Shown here: in pieces, positions 17,939 through 24,172 of the stretch | Position numbering within the stretch: position 1 is the stretch's first letter | How the letters are laid out: each line of letters starts with the position of its first letter | Assembly: GCA_024710965.1 (NCBI GenBank) | Contig: JANJTU010000163.1 | Coordinates: 1 to 32,084, forward strand | DNA from: Thauera sp. | Lineage (GTDB): Bacteria; Pseudomonadota; Gammaproteobacteria; Burkholderiales; Rhodocyclaceae | DNA: 32,084 bases | Reading direction: 5' to 3' | Program-made: the position numbers and the translations under genes | The notes under the pieces: model-generated | The model's database searches: none | What the model was told of the DNA's origin: nothing | The model's input: the letters and a program-made list of their open reading frames with translations, nothing else

Positions 17939-20407
17939 TCAAGCTTCCAGGGTTTCAAACTGACGGCGCAGCGCGGCTTCGGCGTCGTCGCCGGCACGCT
18001 GGGCCCAGGGATCCTTGTAGTCCTGCACCGCGAACAGCAGGCGCTCGTACAGCGCCTTGCGGTTCGCCGCGTCCTCGACCACCAGCTTCTTGACGTGCTC
18101 GAGGCCGACGCGCTGCACGTAATGCACGGTGCGCTCGAGGTAGTAGCCCTCCTCGCGGTAGAGCTGGAGGAAGGCGGCGGAATACTCCATCACCTCCTCT
18201 CGGCTGGCGACCTTGCACAGGAACTGCGCGACCTCGGTCTTGATCCCGCCGTTGCCGGCGACGTAGAGCTCCCAGCCGGAATCGACGCCGATCACGCCGA
18301 CGTCCTTGATGCCGGATTCGGCGCAGTTGCGCGGGCAGCCGGACACCGCGAGCTTGACCTTGTGCGGGCTCCACATGCCGAACAGCATGCGCTCGAGATC
18401 GACCCCCATCGCCATCGAGCGCTGCGTGCCGAAGCGGCAGTGCTCGGCACCGACGCAGGTCTTCACCGTGCGGATGCTCTTGCCGTAGGCGTGGCCGGAG
18501 GCCATGCCGAGGTCCTTCCACACCAGCGGCAGGTCCTCGCGCTTGACGCCGAGGAGATCGATGCGCTGGCCGCCGGTGACCTTCACCGTGGGGATCTGGT
18601 ACTTGTCGGCGACGTCGGCGATGCGGCGCAGCTCGTCCGGCGTGGTCAGCCCGCCGAGCATGCGCGGCACCACCGAGTAGGTGCCGTCCTTCTGGATGTT
18701 GGCGTGGGCGCGCTCGTTGATGAAGCGGCTCTGCGGATCGTCCTGCGCCTCGTGCGGCCAGGTCGAAATCAGGTAGTAGTTCAGCGCCGGGCGGCAGGTC
18801 GCGCAGCCGTTGGGCGTCTTCCACGCCATCATCTCCATCGCCTGCGGGATCGTCAGCAGCTTGTGCTGGCGGATCGCCTTGCGCACGTCGCCGTGCGACA
18901 GCTCGGTGCAACCGCACACCGCCTTGTCGTGCGCGCTGACCGCCTGGTAGGCGCCACCGACGGTGGAGGCGAGGATCTGCTCGACCAGGCCGGTGCAGGA
19001 GCCGCAGGAGGACGCCGCCTTGGTGTGCTTCTTGACGTCGTCGAGGGTGAACAGCCCCTTCTCCTTGATCGCCTTGACGATCGTGCCCTTGCACACGCCG
19101 TTGCAGCCGCACACCTCGGCGGTGTCGGGCATGCTCGCGGCGCGGTTCTCGCCCTTGTGGCCGGCATCGCCGAGGTGGTTCTGGCCGAACATCAGGTGGT
19201 CGCGGATCTCGTGGATGTCCTGCTGGTCCTTCATCAGTTGGAAGTACCACGCGCCATCCGCGGTGTCGCCGTACAGCACCGAGCCGACGATGCGGTTGTC
19301 CCTGATGACGACGCGCTTGTAGACCCCGCCCTGCTTGTCGTGCAGCACGATCTCCTCGGTGTCGGGGCCGCCGGCGAAGTTGCCCGCCGAGAACACGTCG
19401 ATGCCGGTGACCTTGAGCTTGGTCGAGGTCACCGAGCCCTCGTAGCGGCCGATGCCGAAGTTGGCGAGGTGGTTGGCGCACACCTTGCCCTGCTCGAACA
19501 GCGGCGCCACCAGGCCGTAGGCCACGCCGCGGTGGGCGACGCATTCGCCGACGGCATAGATGCGCGGGTCGGTGACGGTCTGCAGCGTGTCCGAGACGTG
19601 GATGCCGCGCACCCGGCCGCTGCCACAGTAGATGCCGGCCGATTCAGCGAGGGCGTAGTTGGGACGGATGCCGGCGGCGACGACGACGAGGTCGGCCGGA
19701 ATCTCGCTGCCATCCTTGAAGCGTACCGCGCCGACCCGGCCCGACTCGCCGGCGAGCAGCGCCTCGGTGTTGCGCGCCAGCATGAACTTCATGCCCTTCG
19801 CCTCGAGCGAGGCCTGCAGCATGTCGGCCGCGGCCTTGTCGAGCTGGCGCTCCATGATCCACTCGGCCAGATGCACGACGGTGACGTCCATGCCGCGCAG
19901 CATCAGGCCATTGGCGGCCTCCAGGCCGAGCAGGCCGGCGCCGATCACCACCGCGTGCTGGTACTGGCCGGCGGCCGCGATCATCGCCTCGGTGTCGGCG
20001 ATGTCGCGGTAGCCCAGCACGCCCGGCAGGTGCATTCCCGGGATCGGCGGGGTGAAGGGGGTCGAGCCGGTGGCGAGCAGCAGGCGGTCGTACTCGGCCT
20101 CGACGACGCTGCCGTCCTTGCCCTCGGCAACGACGCGGCGGCGCACGCGGTCGATCTTCTTGACCTCGCAGCCGGCGTGCAGGGTGATGCCGTTGTCGCG
20201 GTACCAGTCGAGATCGTTGAGCATGATCTCGGGCAGCGTCATCTCGCCGGCCAGCACCGGCGACAGCAGGATGCGGTTGTAGTTGCCGTGGGGCTCGGCG
20301 CCGAACACGGTGATGTCATACATGTCGGGGGCGAGCTTGAGCAGTTCCTCGACGGTGCGCACACCGGCCATGCCGTTGCCGACGAGTACGAGCTTCATTT
20401 TTTTCAT
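17939..20407 (-). CDS. nirB: NADH-dependent assimilatory nitrite reductase large subunit
   Basis: Siroheme enzyme carrying out the six-electron reduction of nitrite to ammonium in the cytoplasm. The 822 residues read in order: FAD domain (LVLVGNGMAGVRTVEELL), NADH domain (VIGAGLLGLEAANGL), a first BFD-like [2Fe-2S] domain (CGCNGVCKGTI with CGSCTG), a second BFD-like segment (CGCTELSHGD with GCATC), then the sulfite/nitrite reductase half with the siroheme-[4Fe-4S] ligands in TCVGAEHCRFGTQ (Cys-x5-Cys) and GCPRNC (Cys-x3-Cys). The start at 20407 has GGAG eight bases upstream; an upstream in-frame start adds 19 unrelated residues. It lies 25 bases after cobA, which supplies the siroheme precursor. 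Confidence 0.97.
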   Translation of the reverse strand: MKKMKLVLVGNGMAGVRTVEELLKLAPDMYDITVFGAEPHGNYNRILLSPVLAGEMTLPEIMLNDLDWYRDNGITLHAGCEVKKIDRVRRRVVAEGKDGSVVEAEYDRLLLATGSTPFTPPIPGMHLPGVLGYRDIADTEAMIAAAGQYQHAVVIGAGLLGLEAANGLMLRGMDVTVVHLAEWIMERQLDKAAADMLQASLEAKGMKFMLARNTEALLAGESGRVGAVRFKDGSEIPADLVVVAAGIRPNYALAESAGIYCGSGRVRGIHVSDTLQTVTDPRIYAVGECVAHRGVAYGLVAPLFEQGKVCANHLANFGIGRYEGSVTSTKLKVTGIDVFSAGNFAGGPDTEEIVLHDKQGGVYKRVVIRDNRIVGSVLYGDTADGAWYFQLMKDQQDIHEIRDHLMFGQNHLGDAGHKGENRAASMPDTAEVCGCNGVCKGTIVKAIKEKGLFTLDDVKKHTKAASSCGSCTGLVEQILASTVGGAYQAVSAHDKAVCGCTELSHGDVRKAIRQHKLLTIPQAMEMMAWKTPNGCATCRPALNYYLISTWPHEAQDDPQSRFINERAHANIQKDGTYSVVPRMLGGLTTPDELRRIADVADKYQIPTVKVTGGQRIDLLGVKREDLPLVWKDLGMASGHAYGKSIRTVKTCVGAEHCRFGTQRSMAMGVDLERMLFGMWSPHKVKLAVSGCPRNCAESGIKDVGVIGVDSGWELYVAGNGGIKTEVAQFLCKVASREEVMEYSAAFLQLYREEGYYLERTVHYVQRVGLEHVKKLVVEDAANRKALYERLLFAVQDYKDPWAQRAGDDAEAALRRQFETLEA

Positions 20408-20432
20408 GGTGTTTCTCCAGCAGAAGGGGAAT

Positions 20433-21212
20433 TCAGGCGGCGACCCGCACGACGGAGTCGGCAACGGGGTCGGGAAGCGCGGGAGCGAGCGCGGCGCAGT
20501 GCGCCAGCGCGGCGACCTCGCCGACGACGATCAGCACCGGCGCCGCGAGGCCTTCCGCGGCGACGCGCGCGGGCAGCTCGGCGAGGGTGGTGACGACGTG
20601 GCGCTGCGCCGCGGTGGTGCCGGCGGCGATCGCGGCCGCCGGCGTGTGCGGCGCCATGCCGGCGGCGATCAGGCGGGCGGCGATGTTGAGCAGGCGGCCC
20701 AGGCCCATGTAGATCACCAGCGTCGTGCCGCACCGGGCCAGCGCGTTCCAGTCCGGTTCGTCACAGCCGTCACCGGCCGTGCCGGGGACCAGGGTGACGC
20801 CGTGGGTGTGGGCGCGGTGCGTCACCGGGATGCCGATCGCGGCCGGCACCGCGATGCCGGCGGTGAGGCCGGGCACCACCTCCACCTCGATGCCGAGCGC
20901 GCGCAGGTAGTCCACCTCCTCGCCGCCACGGCCGAAGACGAAGGGGTCGCCGCCCTTCACGCGCGCCACGGTCAGGCCGAGGCGGGCGAAGCGCGCCATG
21001 GCGCGGTGGATGAAATCCTGCGCCACCGACTTCATGCCGCCGCGCTTGCCGACCCGCAGCACGCGCGCCGCCGGCTTCGCCAGCGCCAGCACCTCGTCGC
21101 TGACGAGCGCATCGACGAGCAGCACGTCGGCCTCGCCGATGGCACGGGCGGCACGGACTGTCAGCAGGTCTGCGGCACCGGGACCGGCTCCAACGAGCAA
21201 CACCTTGGCCAT
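20433..21212 (-). CDS. cobA: Uroporphyrinogen-III C-methyltransferase (siroheme precursor synthesis)
   Basis: Methylates uroporphyrinogen III twice with SAM to give precorrin-2, the branch point to siroheme and B12. The 259-residue single-domain protein shows the family motifs VGAGPGAADLLTVRA, VRVKGGDPFVFGRGGEE (here ARVKGGD), VVPGLTAGIAVPAAIGIPVTHR and LVIYMGLGRL. It lacks the oxidase/chelatase half of CysG. It is the first gene of the nitrate/nitrite operon, so its likely job is siroheme for NirB. The start at 21212 follows GGAGAG; upstream in-frame starts lie in the leader hairpins and are rejected. Confidence 0.94.
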   Translation of the reverse strand: MAKVLLVGAGPGAADLLTVRAARAIGEADVLLVDALVSDEVLALAKPAARVLRVGKRGGMKSVAQDFIHRAMARFARLGLTVARVKGGDPFVFGRGGEEVDYLRALGIEVEVVPGLTAGIAVPAAIGIPVTHRAHTHGVTLVPGTAGDGCDEPDWNALARCGTTLVIYMGLGRLLNIAARLIAAGMAPHTPAAAIAAGTTAAQRHVVTTLAELPARVAAEGLAAPVLIVVGEVAALAHCAALAPALPDPVADSVVRVAA

Positions 21213-21236
21213 GATCGAACTCTCCACTGGAAACGC

Positions 21237-21298
21237 AAAAAAGACGGCGTCGCGCCGTTCCGCCGGACAGGGGAGTCCGGTGGAACGGCGGACGCCGT
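21237..21298 (-). terminator. Leader terminator (attenuator) of the nitrate operon
   Basis: On the minus strand a very long imperfect stem (21244-21251 with 21291-21298; 21254-21261 with 21282-21289; 21263-21268 with 21275-21280; 6-base loop) is followed by CTTTTTT. It lies wholly upstream of the cobA start codon, so it would stop transcription before the operon unless prevented. Its 5' side overlaps the hexaloop hairpin at 21288-21305, so the two cannot form together. Confidence 0.88.
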
Positions 21299-21348
21299 TG
21301 TCCGCATGCTCTACTTCAAGCACTGCGCCGGAGCCTCGTTGCCCTGGC
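21288..21348 (-). promoter_or_regulatory. Two-hexaloop ANTAR-target leader RNA
   Basis: Hairpin P1 (21327-21348) has an 8-position stem with one A.C mismatch and one wobble, and the six-base loop AACGAG. Hairpin P2 (21288-21305) has a perfect 6-bp stem GCGGAC/GTCCGC and the six-base loop AACGGC. Both loops have A at position 1 and G at position 4, the signature described for RNA targets of ANTAR antiterminators (NasR, EutV). P2 shares 11 bases with the terminator. The linker is 21 nt and may form a small hairpin itself. The cognate protein is probably NasT at 26027-26602. Confidence 0.85.
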
Positions 21349-21362
21349 AGATGGACTCCTTA

Positions 21363-21380
21363 TCGCAAGATGGATGCCAG
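21363..21380 (-). promoter_or_regulatory. Sigma54 (RpoN) -24/-12 promoter of the nitrate operon
   Basis: CTGGCATCCATCTTGCGA on the minus strand fits TGGCA-N6-TTGC with exactly ten bases between the GG and GC. Transcription would start near 21353, about five bases before P1, leaving a leader of about 140 nt. Confidence 0.85.
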
Positions 21381-21396
21381 CCCGTGCATTATTTTA

Positions 21397-21409
21397 CAAG
21401 CCATTGTTT
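21397..21409 (-). promoter_or_regulatory. IHF-like binding site
   Basis: AAACAATGGCTTG matches the IHF consensus WATCAANNNNTTR at 12 of 13 positions and has an A/T-rich tract just upstream, as strong IHF sites do. It lies between the NtrC dyad and the sigma54 promoter, where DNA bending is usually needed. Confidence 0.6.
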
Positions 21410-21468
21410 TTTATATATTTTTTGCACAAAGCCCGGTTCACGCGAAAAACTCGCACGGCGCCCTGGAG

Positions 21469-21483
21469 GCACCATTGAGGTGC
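21469..21483. promoter_or_regulatory. NtrC-binding dyad upstream of the nitrate operon
   Basis: GCACC-ATTGA-GGTGC is a perfect match to the NtrC dyad GCACC-N5-GGTGC. Its centre is about 110 bases upstream of the -12 element, a usual enhancer distance. A second half-site (TGCACC at 21498-21503) may add a weak second site. The rest of the gap up to 21581 holds no gene. Confidence 0.85.
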
Positions 21484-21578
21484 ATCGGCTGTGATGCTGC
21501 ACCACAACATAGCGCGCACCGGCCAGGCGGAAGCCGGCAAGGGAAGGTGCCTGGGGCAGGAAGGGAGGCTTGGCCGCG

Positions 21579-21663
21579 GCCTCAGCCGCGCGCGCCGGGG
21601 GCAGTGCTCAGGCCGTGCGAACCGCCCGACCACTCGCGCCTCAGCCGCGCGCGCCGGGGGCAG
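21579..21663. repeat. 26-bp direct repeat over the 3' end of the PyrD-like gene
   Basis: The 26 bases at 21579-21604 recur exactly at 21638-21663, 59 bases apart. The first copy contains the stop codon of the PyrD-like gene and the second lies inside its last codons in another frame. Sequence between and after the copies is unrelated, so this is not a simple 59-bp tandem duplication. Confidence 0.8.
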
Positions 21664-22475
21664 GGGCCGGCGCCACCGTGCAATGCGGCCAGGCCTTGCG
21701 GCGCATGGGTGAGGAGCGCGCGATGGAGCTGGACCAGCTGCGCGCCGGCCTGCAGGCGGGCCGCCACTTCGGCGGCGGAATCGACGCCGCCGACGCTGAT
21801 CAGGCAGACGCGCGACCCGATCGCCGCCGCCAGCTCGGCGAGGCAGGCATGCACGCGCGGGCGCGCGCCCACGCCTTCGGCCGAGAGCAGCAGGCCGTCG
21901 GCACCGTTGGCGACGAAGGCGGCGGCGACCGCGACCGGAGCGGCGGCGAGCCAGGCGGCGGGCAGCTTCGCGACCAGCGGCAGCGCCGGCCGCTGCCCAA
22001 GGCGGTCGCGCGCCCGCGCCAGGGCGGCGACGACGGCGGCGAAGTGCGCCGGCGAGGGGCAGCCGCGGCCGGGATTCAGGGTGAGGTAGTCGGCGCCCGG
22101 GTGGAAAAGGCGAAAGGCAGCGAGGAAGGCTTCTTCCGCCTGCGCCCAGCCGATCTGGGCGGGCTTGCCGATGCTGATGCCGCAGCGCACCCACCGCTCG
22201 GGCGGCCGCCACCGCGGCGGCGTGCCGAGGCCGGTGGCGGCCGTCAGCGTGCCGATCTCGACCGCGCCGAGGCCGAGGCGGTGCGCGCCGGCGAGTAGCC
22301 GACCGTGGCGGTCGAAGCCGGCGGCGAGCCCGAGGGGGCCGGGGAACTCGAGCCCCATCGCGCGCACCGCGGCGGCGCCCTGCCCGGCCTCGTCCGCACC
22401 CTCAGCCACACGCCGCTGCAGCCGCGCCACCGCCCAGCGGGTGCGCAGCGCGCGCGCGCTGAGCGGCGCGATCAT
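21582..22475 (-). CDS. Dihydroorotate-dehydrogenase-like FMN enzyme, divergent, in the pqq-type operon
   Basis: A 297-residue TIM-barrel flavoprotein of the PyrD family. FMN-site segments are kept: GLAAGFDRHG at 49-58, AVEIGTLT at 71-78, GISIGKP at 99-105, VAKLPAAW, and SVGGVDSAAEVAARLQAGAQLVQLH near the C-terminus. Substrate-site parts are not. The 25-residue NRMGFNN loop of class 2 enzymes is missing before GISIG, the NISSPNT motif reads LNPGRGCPSP, and the TNTT motif reads LSAEG. Cys139 could act as a base as in class 1 enzymes. It has no N-terminal membrane helix. Its ATG overlaps the SerC-like stop (ATGA), implying coupled translation. It is unlikely to make pyrimidines; the real substrate is unknown. 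Confidence 0.8.
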   Translation of the reverse strand: MIAPLSARALRTRWAVARLQRRVAEGADEAGQGAAAVRAMGLEFPGPLGLAAGFDRHGRLLAGAHRLGLGAVEIGTLTAATGLGTPPRWRPPERWVRCGISIGKPAQIGWAQAEEAFLAAFRLFHPGADYLTLNPGRGCPSPAHFAAVVAALARARDRLGQRPALPLVAKLPAAWLAAAPVAVAAAFVANGADGLLLSAEGVGARPRVHACLAELAAAIGSRVCLISVGGVDSAAEVAARLQAGAQLVQLHRALLTHAPQGLAALHGGAGPCPRRARLRREWSGGSHGLSTAPGARG

Positions 22476-23578
22476 GCCTGCGCGCGCCCCCGCGCGAACG
22501 CATCGAGGAAGCCCAGCAGGGCCTCGACCGCGCCGTCGCCAATGCCGTTGTAGAGGCTGATGCGCACGCCGCCCACGGCCGGATGGCCGCGCAGGTCGCG
22601 CAGCCCGGCCGCCTCCGCCGCACGCAGGAAGTGCTCGGTCGTCTCGTCATCGGCGAGGCGGAAACAGGGATTGACGCGGGAGCGGAACGGCGCCTCGACC
22701 ACGGGCCGGTAGACGCCGCCGCTGCCGTCGAACGCGGCATACACCGCCGCGCTGCGCCGCGCCAGCGCCGTGGCCATGGCGGTGACGCCGCCCTGCGCCT
22801 CGATCCAGTGCAGCATCAGGTGGGCGACGAAGATCGGGAACACCGGCGGCGTGCACAGGCGCGACTGCGCCTCGGCCTGCGCGGCGTAGTTCATGACCCG
22901 CGGCGTCGCCGGCGCGGCGCGGCCGAGCAGGCGCTCGTGCACGATCACGACGGTCAGGCCCGGGATGCCGATCGTCTTCTGCGTGCCGGCATAGACCAGC
23001 GCCAGGCGGGAGAAGTCGAGCGCGCGGGTGAGGAAGTCCGAGCTCATGTCCGCCACCAGCGGTAGCGGCAAGGCGGGGAGTTCGTCGTACTGCAGGCCGT
23101 CGGCAGTCTCGTTGCTGGTGAGGTGGCAGTAGGCGGCCGACGCGTCCACCGCCCAGTCGGCGAGCGGCGGGATCGCCCCCGCCCCGCGCGCGGCGACGCC
23201 GGCCTCGCCATAACGTGCGGCCTCGGCGAGCGCACGCAGCGACCAGTGGCCGGTGTCGACATAGAGCGCGCGGCCGCCTTCGCCGAGCAGGTTCAGCGGC
23301 AGCGCGGCGAACTGGGCGCTTGCGCCGCCGGCGAGGAAGAGCACGCGGAACGTGTCCGGGATCGCGAGCAGGCGGCGCAGGCAGGCCTCGGTCTCGGCCT
23401 GGATGCGGTGGAAGGCGGGCGAGGTGAAGGGCAGGCTCAGGATCGAGGCCGGCCGCGGCCGGCAGGCCTCGGCCACGGCGTCGGCGACCTCCGCCGGCAG
23501 CGGGCCGGCGGCCGCGGAGAAGCTGAAGCGCTCACCGCGCCGCAGGGCCGCCACTTCAGCCGAACAGGGCGAGCCCAT
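22472..23578 (-). CDS. SerC-like PLP aminotransferase lacking the phosphoserine-binding residues
   Basis: A 368-residue fold-type I aminotransferase clearly related to phosphoserine aminotransferase. PLP features are kept: Lys201 in YAGTQKTIG, Asp177 in VADMSS, Trp112 in GHWS, and GGASAQF at 84-90. The residues I recall as contacting substrate in E. coli SerC are changed: the His-Arg pair of SHRGKEF is Phe51-Thr52, and GHRVVGGMR reads GHPAVGGVR, losing a second Arg but keeping the last one. It probably binds an amino acid without a phosphate group. It overlaps the upstream membrane gene by 23 bases and the PyrD-like gene by 4. A GTG at 23554 is an alternative start. The true substrate is unknown; a link to maturation of the PqqA-derived product is inference. 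Confidence 0.82.
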   Translation of the reverse strand: MGSPCSAEVAALRRGERFSFSAAAGPLPAEVADAVAEACRPRPASILSLPFTSPAFHRIQAETEACLRRLLAIPDTFRVLFLAGGASAQFAALPLNLLGEGGRALYVDTGHWSLRALAEAARYGEAGVAARGAGAIPPLADWAVDASAAYCHLTSNETADGLQYDELPALPLPLVADMSSDFLTRALDFSRLALVYAGTQKTIGIPGLTVVIVHERLLGRAAPATPRVMNYAAQAEAQSRLCTPPVFPIFVAHLMLHWIEAQGGVTAMATALARRSAAVYAAFDGSGGVYRPVVEAPFRSRVNPCFRLADDETTEHFLRAAEAAGLRDLRGHPAVGGVRISLYNGIGDGAVEALLGFLDAFARGRAQA

Positions 23579-24059
23579 GCGCGCCGGCCCCCATCAGGAA
23601 CAGCACCGGGATCGACAGCAGGGTGTTGACCCGCGCCGACAGGAAGGTCACGCGCGAGGCCTGCAGCCGGACCTCGAGCGGCGCCGGCACGAAGCCGAGC
23701 ACGCGCTTCTGGTGCGGCCACAGCACGAACCACAGGTTGCACACCATCAGCGCCGCGATCCAGATGCCCAGCCCGAGCGGCGCGAGCGTGCCCTGCAGGC
23801 TCAGCGCCGGCTCCAGCCAGCCGCGCTGCCACAGGATCAACAGGCCGCTGGCGAGCGTCACCAGCGAGGCGTAGCGGAAGGTGCCGTGCTCGCGCTGCAT
23901 CAGCGCGCGCTGGCGCGGGCTGTCGGGATCGCTCAGGTCCGCCGCGGTGAGCGGCACGTAGCGCGAACGCGTCACCGCAGTGGCGTAGTTGTGGCCGATC
24001 CACACCAGCGCACCGCCGAAATGCAGCCAGCGGGCGAGGACTTCGATCAGGGTCTCCAT
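23556..24059 (-). CDS. PuuD-like integral membrane protein
   Basis: A 167-residue protein with about four membrane helices, resembling the membrane domain of PuuD-type urate hydroxylases (Urate_ox_N family): WLHFGGALVWIGHNYA at the start, EHGTFRYASLVTLASGLLIL, NLWFVLWPHQKRVL, and ARVNTLLSIPVLFLMGAGAH at the end. PuuD itself adds a C-terminal cytochrome c domain, absent here. Histidines near the helix ends could bind haem, as proposed for this fold; this is inference. It has a strong AAGGAGG ribosome-binding site, starts 17 bases after the small peptide gene and overlaps the SerC-like gene by 23 bases. It may be the electron-transfer or membrane partner of the operon's oxidoreductase. Confidence 0.8.
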   Translation of the reverse strand: METLIEVLARWLHFGGALVWIGHNYATAVTRSRYVPLTAADLSDPDSPRQRALMQREHGTFRYASLVTLASGLLILWQRGWLEPALSLQGTLAPLGLGIWIAALMVCNLWFVLWPHQKRVLGFVPAPLEVRLQASRVTFLSARVNTLLSIPVLFLMGAGAHGLALFG

Positions 24060-24076
24060 GCCCCCCTCCTTCGCGC

Positions 24077-24172
24077 TCAGGCCGCCGCGCGCAGCAGCAG
24101 CGCGAGCACGACGGTGAGCACGACGCCGAGCAGCACCGTCACCAGCGACGAGTCGAGCAGCTTAAGCAGCAT
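24077..24172 (-). CDS. 31-residue single-helix membrane peptide
   Basis: A small open reading frame starting MLLKLLDSSLVTVLLGVV and ending with RAAA. From Ser9 to Leu27 it is one continuous hydrophobic helix with a basic residue at each end. It has its own GGAG six bases before the ATG, overlaps the last 11 bases of pqqE, and ends 17 bases before the PuuD-like gene, so it is built like a real, translationally coupled gene. Size and layout recall small subunits such as CydX that stabilise membrane haem proteins; partnership with the PuuD-like protein is a guess. Confidence 0.7.
   Translation of the reverse strand: MLLKLLDSSLVTVLLGVVLTVVLALLLRAAA

Noticed and set aside
17931-17942. TTG start for nirD four codons upstream
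   Set aside because: The ATG at 17930 has a good GAGGA site at proper spacing; the TTG would overlap the nirB stop and has no support.
18095-20593. 832-codon plus-strand frame opposite nirB
   Set aside because: Low-complexity Ala/Asp/His/Val antisense translation; NirB on the minus strand explains the region fully.
21385-21403. TGGC...TGCA in the AT-rich patch as an alternative sigma54 promoter
   Set aside because: The GG and GC are 13 bases apart rather than the required 10; the element at 21363-21380 has correct spacing.
21498-21520. Second NtrC site upstream of the first
   Set aside because: Only one half-site (TGCACC) is good; the partner half does not match GGTGC.
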